NCBI GenBank assembly: GCA_017543805.1 | Contig: JAFYFK010000095.1 | Span: forward strand, 1 to 5,156 | Direction: 5' to 3' | Length of the DNA: 5,156 nt | Source: Bacillota bacterium | Lineage (GTDB): Bacteria; Bacillota; Clostridia; Peptostreptococcales; Anaerovoracaceae | In this document: positions 1-3,935 of the stretch, one piece after another | How positions within the stretch are numbered: position 1 is the first letter of the stretch | Layout of the letters: each line of letters begins with the position of its first letter | Notes under the pieces: model-generated | What the model saw: the letters and a program-made list of their open reading frames with translations, nothing else | Database searches by the model: none | What the model was told of the DNA's origin: nothing | Position numbers and translations under genes: made by a program

Positions 1-987
1 GAAATCAAGGCAGAAGAGCGCACTGCCCTCCTGAACAGCGTCGCAGCCATGCGCGGCACGCCGGCAGCCCCCGGAGCTGCTCAGAAGAGCGACGAGGAAG
101 TCAGGAGCAGCAAGGCGTATATCGACGCATTCGCAGAATACATCAAGACCGGCAAGGACGAGGAAGTCCGTGCACTTCTGACTGAAAACGGCGGAGGCAC
201 CGTTCCTGTTCCTACAATGGTCGAGGATACTGTCAAGACCGCCTGGGAAAGGAATGGCATCATCAGGAGAGCAAAGAGGACCTACTTCAAGGGCGACGTG
301 AAGCAGGGCTTTGAGATCTCCGGATCCGATGCGACTACACGTACCGAGGGTGTGACCTCCGTAAGCGCGGAAACTCTCCTTACCGGTATCGTAAAGCTCG
401 TTCCCCAGGATATTGCGAAATGGGTCGAAATATCCCGCGAGACCTACAAGCTCGGCGGAGAGGCGTTCCTCAGATACATCTATTCCGAGCTTGCGTATAA
501 GATCGCAAAGCAGGCAGCTAAAGATCTCATCACAAAGATCATCGCCTGCAGCACCGTCGCGACTGCGACTCAGGTCAGCGTCGGAGAGATCACTGCGACT
601 CAGGTCGGCGTCGGCATCGTAGCGAAGGCTCTTGCAGAGCTGTCTGACGAAGCTGTCGAGCCGGTCGTAATGATTAACAAGAAGACCTGGGGCGCCCTCA
701 AGGATGCTCAGTATGCGAACAAGTTCAATGTGGATCCGTTCGAAGGTCTCCCCGTCGAGTTCGACAACAGCATCCCGTCGTTCTCTGCCGCCACCACCGG
801 CGACACCTGGATGATCGTAGGCGACCTCGCAAACGGCGCGCAGGTCAACCTGCCGAACGGCGAAGGCGTCGATATCGAAACCGATACCGTGACTGCATTC
901 GCTAACGGCATGGTCAAGATCAACGGCTCCGAAATGGTTGCCGTCGAACCGATCGCACCGCTCGCATTCACTAAGGTGAAGAAGTAG
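1..987 (+). CDS. Major capsid protein, HK97 fold (5' partial)
   Basis: Main shell subunit of the icosahedral head. The frame is open from base 1 to the TAG at 985-987, giving 328 visible residues; the true start lies upstream. The ATG at 49 is internal: no Shine-Dalgarno precedes it, and the 16 residues before it read as the end of a charged helix typical of the N-terminal delta (scaffold) region. In order I see the helix end (about 1-20), an Ala/Pro-rich linker (20-30), the G-G-G-T-V-P-V-P entry to the N-arm (about 64-71), a probable E-loop (about 95-125), the long spine helix of the P-domain (about 148-178), the A-domain, and a C-terminal strand region with the usual pattern around F-A-N-G-M-V-K-I-N-G. 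HK97-type shells are normally matured by a prohead protease cutting off the delta region; that gene would be upstream. Family call rests on pattern and on gene order with the connector and tail genes. A Thr-rich tandem repeat follows the spine helix. Confidence 0.92.
   Translation, partial: EIKAEERTALLNSVAAMRGTPAAPGAAQKSDEEVRSSKAYIDAFAEYIKTGKDEEVRALLTENGGGTVPVPTMVEDTVKTAWERNGIIRRAKRTYFKGDVKQGFEISGSDATTRTEGVTSVSAETLLTGIVKLVPQDIAKWVEISRETYKLGGEAFLRYIYSELAYKIAKQAAKDLITKIIACSTVATATQVSVGEITATQVGVGIVAKALAELSDEAVEPVVMINKKTWGALKDAQYANKFNVDPFEGLPVEFDNSIPSFSAATTGDTWMIVGDLANGAQVNLPNGEGVDIETDTVTAFANGMVKINGSEMVAVEPIAPLAFTKVKK
562..621 (+). repeat. 30-bp in-frame tandem repeat inside the capsid gene
   Basis: Two adjacent 30-base units, 562-591 and 592-621. 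The first 23 bases of each are identical except for one A/G change (actgcgactcaggtc, then a or g, then gcgtcgg). They encode two copies of a ten-residue unit starting T-A-T-Q-V, visible capsid residues 188-197 and 198-207, just after the spine helix. The near-identity at the DNA level points to a fairly recent in-frame duplication rather than convergent protein sequence. Confidence 0.8.
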
Positions 988-1011
988 GCTATTCCTCCAA
1001 GTGAGATTAGC

Positions 1012-1055
1012 AGCAGGACAGGCGCGTAGCTCTTTCCGCGCCTGCCCTGTTTTTT
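1012..1055 (+). terminator. Intrinsic terminator after the capsid gene
   Basis: Bases 1019-1026 (caggcgcg) pair perfectly with 1037-1044 (cgcgcctg). After one A/C mismatch, 1014-1017 pair with 1046-1049. The loop is 1027-1036, ten bases. Six T's follow at 1050-1055. The GC-rich stem of about 12 pairs plus the T-tract is a textbook Rho-independent terminator on the + strand. It starts about 25 bases after the capsid stop. No A-tract lies on the left side, so it should work in one direction only. No promoter is visible in the 26 bases between it and the next start codon, so downstream genes probably depend on read-through or antitermination. Confidence 0.88.
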
Positions 1056-1081
1056 AAGAAAGAGCACAGAAGGAGCACAAC

Positions 1082-1708
1082 ATGAAGATTCTTATCGCGG
1101 TCCCCTGTATGGATCAGGTCGCAGCGCCTTTTGCTGCCTCGCTGGGAATGCTGGAAAAGGACGAAAAAGACCAGACAGTTATCGCTATGCAGATCGGAAG
1201 CCTCGTGTACGATAGCCGCAACAACCTGGCCAAGCAGGCCGTAAACTGGGACGCGGACTACGTTATGTGGCTGGATTCCGATATGTCATTCCCGCCTGAC
1301 ACTCTCAAGAGGATGGTCAGGCACATGGAAAACGGTCTCGACATCGTTACAGGCCTCTATTTCAGGCGGCGCTCTCCTTTTGCTCCGGTCCTTTTCAAAG
1401 ATCTCGGAGTAACAGACGGAAAGGGTCACTGGGAAGGATATGACGATTATCCGAAGGACTCCCTCTTTGAAATCGGCGGATGCGGCTTCGGCTGCGTCAT
1501 GCATAAAGCAAATGTGCTCGCGGGCATGGTGCTCAACGGGCGCGGGAACTGGTTCTCCCCTTATGCGGGATTCGGCGAGGATCTGAGCTTCTGTATCAGA
1601 GCCAAGGAGAGCGGATACAGTATCTGGTGCGACAGCACCATAAAATGCGGCCATGTTGGCCAGATCGTCGTGGATGAGAATATCTACGAAACACAGCTGA
1701 AGGGCTAA
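1082..1708 (+). CDS. GT-A fold glycosyltransferase, family 2-like
   Basis: Probable sugar-nucleotide-dependent glycosyltransferase of 208 residues, a bare catalytic domain with no signal peptide or membrane segment, so cytoplasmic. The N-terminus MKILIAVPCMD is the first Rossmann strand. D-S-D at 65-67 (in W-L-D-S-D-M) is the DxD metal/nucleotide-sugar motif. G-G-C-G-F-G-C-V at 132-139 is the acceptor-side glycine motif. GEDLSFCIRAKESGY at 165-179 carries the E-D pair expected at the catalytic base position, and C-G-H-V-G ends with H191, a likely metal ligand. All key residues of an active GT-A enzyme seem present. The start is fixed by AAGGAG at 1070-1075, six bases before the ATG. The gene lies behind the capsid terminator and 10 bases ahead of the connector gene, so it belongs to the structural operon rather than being an insert with its own signals. 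The acceptor is unknown: capsid or tail protein decoration, or modification of a host cell-wall glycan, are both possible. Six cysteines are an oddity without clear meaning. Confidence 0.85.
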   Translation: MKILIAVPCMDQVAAPFAASLGMLEKDEKDQTVIAMQIGSLVYDSRNNLAKQAVNWDADYVMWLDSDMSFPPDTLKRMVRHMENGLDIVTGLYFRRRSPFAPVLFKDLGVTDGKGHWEGYDDYPKDSLFEIGGCGFGCVMHKANVLAGMVLNGRGNWFSPYAGFGEDLSFCIRAKESGYSIWCDSTIKCGHVGQIVVDENIYETQLKG

Positions 1709-1718
1709 GGAGGAAACC

Positions 1719-2018
1719 ATGAGCCTGCTTGACAATGTAAAAGCATCCGTAAGGATCCGGGACTCCGTACCTCCGACGCCTGCAGAAAAGCAGCGCAGCA
1801 ACGATATCCAGGGCTTAATCAACGCCTGTAAGGATGACATCCGCAGGGTCGGTGTCGATGAGGGCTTGATAACCGATTCAAACGTGCGCGTAGAGAACGC
1901 CTGCAAGCTCTTCGTAAAGGCCGCCCTGGACTACCAGGGGAAAGGCTCCGAGTACAAGGAGCGGTACGAGTCTTACCTCTCCGCAATGGCCCTCGACGTG
2001 GACTACAAGGAGGCTTGA
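1719..2018 (+). CDS. Head-tail connector protein (HK97 gp6 / SPP1 gp15-like)
   Basis: 99-residue neck protein expected to form a ring under the portal and start the head-tail joint. It is almost wholly helical: an amphipathic N-terminal helix (S-L-L-D-N-V-K), a second helix D-I-Q-G-L-I-N-A-C-K-D-D-I-R-R-V-G at about 29-45, then ACKLFVKAALDY (about 61-72) and Y-K-E-R-Y-E-S-Y-L-S-A-M-A-L-D at about 79-93. The pattern of a K-x-x-V-K-A helix followed by a Y-E-x-x-L-x-A-M-A-L helix near the end matches the gp6-like connector family, and about 100 residues is the usual length. The start is fixed by AAGGAGG at 1707-1713, which overlaps the stop codon of the glycosyltransferase gene. Its place after the capsid gene and before the head closure gene agrees with the call. 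Confidence 0.82.
   Translation: MSLLDNVKASVRIRDSVPPTPAEKQRSNDIQGLINACKDDIRRVGVDEGLITDSNVRVENACKLFVKAALDYQGKGSEYKERYESYLSAMALDVDYKEA
2007..2013 (+). promoter_or_regulatory. Ribosome binding site that sets the head closure start
   Basis: AAGGAGG lies in the last codons of the connector gene, seven bases before the ATG at 2021. A TTG at 2015 is in the same frame as that ATG, but it is only one base from this site, too close to be used. The ATG at 2021 is therefore the start. Confidence 0.8.
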
Positions 2019-2020
2019 GC

Positions 2021-2329
2021 ATGTACGACGAGATATGCTCCCTGCTGGTCATGGAGGTGAACGTCTCCGAGACCGGGGACCCGGTAGAGATCGCCTCCGC
2101 TGAGAAGGAGGTCTTCTGCAGGGTCTACTCCGCAAACGAGCGGGAAAAGACCTACGCTTCGACCCGCGGGAAAAAGGCTGAGATAGTCGTGGAGCTGCCT
2201 GACAGGATCGATTATAACGAGGAGCAGTTTATCAGATGGCGCGGCCGGATCTATGAGGTCCTGGACGCGAAATGGAACGATGTGTCTGACTCAATAAAGT
2301 TGGTGGTTAGCAGATGGGATTACCGATGA
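2021..2329 (+). CDS. Head closure / head-tail adaptor protein (SPP1 gp16-like)
   Basis: 102-residue protein that closes the DNA exit channel below the connector and offers the docking surface for the tail. Predicted mostly beta: a V-F-C-R-V-Y strand, then R-E-K-T-Y-A-S-T (about 42-49), K-A-E-I-V-V-E-L, then D-Y-N-E-E-Q-F-I-R-W-R-G-R-I-Y-E-V-L-D and a final S-I-K-L-V-V-S-R strand. A D-Y-N-x-E turn followed by W-R-G-R-I-Y-E-V is the hallmark of head-tail joining proteins of Firmicute siphophages, which are about 100-115 residues long. It begins two bases after the connector stop and ends in an ATGA overlap with the next gene, so the three neck genes look translationally coupled. Confidence 0.82.
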   Translation: MYDEICSLLVMEVNVSETGDPVEIASAEKEVFCRVYSANEREKTYASTRGKKAEIVVELPDRIDYNEEQFIRWRGRIYEVLDAKWNDVSDSIKLVVSRWDYR

Positions 2330-2682
2330 GCACAAGGAAGCTGCGGAAGCTGATACAGGCTGAGCTCCTGAAGCATTGCAGCCAGGTGTTTTATCTCCGG
2401 GCGAAGAAGGCTTCAGGGCTGCACGTCGTTTTCATGCTTTCTCAGATCGACACGGACGAGATAATGCAGCAGGCCAGGCTCGAGGTTCGCGTGATCGATA
2501 CCGGCGACGATTCGGACGCCGTGGAAGATCTCTCGGACGAGATCTGGAATGCTTTTGACCATATGTATTATTTAAGCGCTGACCTTGAGTTTTCTGTTTA
2601 CAGGGAGACGAGGCGCGTTATGACCGAGGAAGAAACGTCTGTGATCTACAGGCGTCTTTTGTTTGATATCAGAGCTTTATAG
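2326..2682 (+). CDS. Probable tail terminator / tail completion protein
   Basis: 118-residue protein likely to cap the tail tube and mate with the head closure ring, like SPP1 gp17 or lambda gpU. I see an N-terminal helix (S-T-R-K-L-R-K-L-I-Q-A-E-L-L-K), strand V-V-F-M-L-S-Q-I-D, strand R-L-E-V-R-V-I-D-T-G-D-D, helix V-E-D-L-S-D-E-I-W-N-A-F, then strand D-L-E-F-S-V-Y-R and a closing Y-R-R-L-L-F-D-I-R. This alpha/beta order, with a D-x-x-x-x-x-x-V-x-x-L-x-D-x-I core, fits tail terminator-like proteins better than HK97 gp10-type proteins. The ATG at 2326 forms a 4-base ATGA overlap with the previous gene and is preferred. An in-frame ATG at 2314 would add four residues; neither has a strong SD, so coupling probably drives initiation. 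The exact family remains inferred from pattern and position. Confidence 0.68.
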   Translation: MSTRKLRKLIQAELLKHCSQVFYLRAKKASGLHVVFMLSQIDTDEIMQQARLEVRVIDTGDDSDAVEDLSDEIWNAFDHMYYLSADLEFSVYRETRRVMTEEETSVIYRRLLFDIRAL

Positions 2683-2691
2683 GAGGATGCA

Positions 2692-3291
2692 ATGAAAGTA
2701 TTTACTGGGCTCACCGGCAACACAAGAAAGAACCTGCAGCTCGACGCAGGCGCGCTTTTCAAAAACTACAATCCGGCGACAGATACGCCGGAAACGGCAT
2801 CTGCAAAACTTATCGGCGCGACGGTCGGGGGCTCTACCCTCTCCATCGTCCCGGAAGTTCGCCAGATCGCAGTCGACGGCGTGAAGGGTCCGACGAAGGG
2901 CTATGAAGCCATAGACAGCTGGACTGTGACCCTCACGACCAACATTAAGGAGGTCACCGTCGACAGCGTGAAGCTGATGCTCGCCGCGGCCGTAAGCACG
3001 ACCACGAACACCAGCACCACCAGCCCGATCCCTGCAGGCTATACGAAGATCAATCTCAAAGAGCTTGAGGATTCGGACTATATCGACAACATAACCTGGA
3101 TCGGAAGGATCAGCGGATCCGACAGCCCGATAATGATAGTTATCAGGAACGCGGTCAACCTGAACGGATTCTCCATGCAGGCACAGGACAAGAACGAGGG
3201 ACAGCTCCCGGCAGTATTCACTGCTCACTATGACGTCTCCGATCTTGAGGACGTTCCTGTGGACATCTATATTCCGAACCAGAGCGCGTAA
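2692..3291 (+). CDS. Major tail tube protein
   Basis: 199-residue subunit of the tail tube, made in many copies. The N-terminus has L-D-A-G-A-L-F-K-N-Y-N (about 17-27), then K-L-I-G-A-T-V-G-G (39-47), V-P-E-V-R-Q-I-A-V-D-G-V-K-G-P-T-K-G (53-70), S-W-T-V-T-L-T-T-N (76-84), a Y-I-D-N-I-T-W-I-G-R strand pair (130-139) and a C-terminal F-T-A-H-Y-D-V-S-D-L-E-D-V-P-V-D-I-Y-I. This order is characteristic of tail tube proteins in Clostridia-type siphophages. There is no extra C-terminal Ig-like domain, so the tail surface is probably plain. A Ser/Thr-rich loop, S-T-T-T-N-T-S-T-T-S at 102-111, stands out. AGGAGG at 2681-2686, five bases ahead of the ATG and overlapping the previous stop, is a strong site suited to high output. 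Confidence 0.86.
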   Translation: MKVFTGLTGNTRKNLQLDAGALFKNYNPATDTPETASAKLIGATVGGSTLSIVPEVRQIAVDGVKGPTKGYEAIDSWTVTLTTNIKEVTVDSVKLMLAAAVSTTTNTSTTSPIPAGYTKINLKELEDSDYIDNITWIGRISGSDSPIMIVIRNAVNLNGFSMQAQDKNEGQLPAVFTAHYDVSDLEDVPVDIYIPNQSA

Positions 3292-3315
3292 AACATCAGA
3301 AAGAGAGAAAGAGCA

Positions 3316-3663
3316 ATGAGAAAATTAAGAACTACCGATGTTTTTGTCGCGGCAAGGCTTGTGACCGGCTCCGGCCTCAGAGAGGACCTTGCTCCGCTCA
3401 TCAAGAAGATAGCAGACGAAGGCTACGACGATATCGCAAACGTCGGGCTGAACGGCATCCTGACGGCGCTCGAGACCTTCAGCAGCAAAAAATGCGAGCA
3501 GATGTTCTACGAATTCCTCGCGGGTCCGTTTGAGATGGCCCCGGAAGAGGTCGCGGAGCTCGACATCGACGTTATGTACGAGAACCTGTCGAGGCTCGTG
3601 GAGGAGAATAATCTCAGAAATTTTATGAATGCGCTCTCGAAGTTGATCTCGAAAGCGCACTGA
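3316..3663 (+). CDS. Tail assembly chaperone, G product
   Basis: 115-residue chaperone, counterpart of lambda gpG, thought to coat the tape measure protein and guide tail tube polymerisation; not part of the finished virion. Nearly all helical with segments D-L-A-P-L-I-K-K-I-A-D-E (about 24-35), L-N-G-I-L-T-A-L-E-T-F (about 45-55), K-K-C-E-Q-M-F-Y-E-F-L-A-G-P-F-E-M and E-N-L-S-R-L-V-E-E-N-N-L-R-N-F. Firmicute chaperones of this type share the F-L-A-G-P-F-E-M and N-L-R-N-F patterns. The ATG has only a weak AG-rich Shine-Dalgarno (GAGAG at 3303-3307), unlike its neighbours. Most ribosomes should stop at the TGA at 3661-3663; a fraction shifts frame at 3618-3624 and makes the longer GT product. 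Confidence 0.83.
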   Translation: MRKLRTTDVFVAARLVTGSGLREDLAPLIKKIADEGYDDIANVGLNGILTALETFSSKKCEQMFYEFLAGPFEMAPEEVAELDIDVMYENLSRLVEENNLRNFMNALSKLISKAH

Positions 3664-3935
3664 GGTATTCCGGGTCATATCCCGCGTACTTCTGGGACCT
3701 TCCTGCAGATGAGGCTGCGGCCGTGCTGCTCGCAGCTCGGAATAAAGAGACAGACAACAAGCTCTATTTACGATGGGCTATCGGTTATCAGTCAGAGATG
3801 AGCTTCAGCGAGTTTAAGGAAAGGATAAGCCCTGCAGTAATCAAAAGCACAAAGATGATCCTTAAAGACGTCTACGGCATCATAGGCGTCTTTAATAATT
3901 GCGGGATTACAGAGTTATCTTATGGAGATTTTTAA
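3316..3935 (+). CDS. Tail assembly chaperone GT fusion via -1 frameshift
   Basis: Read as 3316-3624 joined to 3624-3935: 103 residues of G followed by 103 residues in the -1 frame, 206 in all. The -1 frame is open from 3612 (after a TAA at 3609-3611) to the TAA at 3933-3935, and crosses the G stop without interruption. The extension reads Y-E-C-A-L-E-V-D-L-E-S-A-L-R-Y-S-G, then Y-F-W-D-L-P-A-D-E-A, and includes K-L-Y-L-R-W-A-I-G-Y and M-S-F-S-E-F-K-E, which resembles T domains of other phage tail chaperones (a short helical domain that contacts the tube protein). Nothing in the extension looks independently started: the only early candidate, GTG at 3723, has no SD. The slippery site, spacer and hairpin needed for -1 shifting are all present. 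The level of frameshifting cannot be read from sequence. Confidence 0.85.
3601..3606 (+). promoter_or_regulatory. SD-like element upstream of the frameshift site
   Basis: GAGGAG inside the G gene, 11 bases before the slippery heptamer. In E. coli dnaX a Shine-Dalgarno-like element about ten bases upstream pairs with 16S rRNA and raises -1 frameshifting; this one has the same place. The pairing is inferred from spacing and sequence only. Confidence 0.55.
3618..3624 (+). promoter_or_regulatory. -1 slippery heptamer A AAT TTT
   Basis: In the G frame the codons are AGA, AAT, TTT, ATG, so bases 3618-3624 form A AAT TTT, a canonical X XXY YYZ site. Slipping by one base re-pairs the Asn and Phe tRNAs on AAA and TTT and continues with TAT at 3624. 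It lies 37 bases before the G stop codon, within the only stretch (3612-3663) where both frames are open. Confidence 0.88.
3631..3658 (+). promoter_or_regulatory. Frameshift-stimulating hairpin
   Basis: Bases 3631-3635 (gcgct) pair with 3654-3658 (agcgc). After one C/A mismatch (3636 and 3653), 3637-3640 (tcga) pair with 3649-3652. The loop is 3641-3648. The stem begins six bases after the slippery heptamer, the spacing typical of bacterial and phage -1 stimulators. A second small stem (3671-3674 with 3681-3684) follows after the G stop and may be incidental. Confidence 0.72.

Noticed and set aside
49..987. Capsid gene starting at the ATG at 49
   Set aside because: The frame is open to the window edge, no SD precedes this ATG, and the residues before it continue the N-terminal helix; the true start is upstream of the window.
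1056..1081. Promoter between the terminator and the glycosyltransferase gene, which would make it a self-contained moron gene
   Set aside because: Only 26 bases are available, with no -35/-10 pair that I can see, and there is no terminator after the gene.
1286..1906. 206-codon minus-strand frame spanning the glycosyltransferase and connector genes
   Set aside because: It covers two well-supported + strand genes and their junction, and shows no recognisable protein pattern.
2947..2953. Perfect AAGGAGG inside the tail tube gene, hinting at an internal start
   Set aside because: No ATG follows at usable distance and the surrounding reading frame is the conserved tube protein. A similar AAGGAGG at about 2105-2111 in the head closure gene also lacks a start codon.
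2677..3228. 183-codon minus-strand frame opposite the tail tube gene
   Set aside because: Its composition is odd (Arg, Cys and Val-rich) and the + strand tube protein is clear, so it is a shadow.
3487..3492. Run of six A's in the chaperone gene (codons AAA AAA TGC) as an alternative slippery site
   Set aside because: A -1 slip here would hit the TAA at 3609-3611 in the new frame and could not give the GT fusion. The heptamer at 3618 can.
3723..3935. Separate small gene starting at the GTG at 3723
   Set aside because: No ribosome binding site precedes it, and the frame stays open upstream through conserved-looking sequence to the slippery site, so it is the C-terminal part of the GT fusion.
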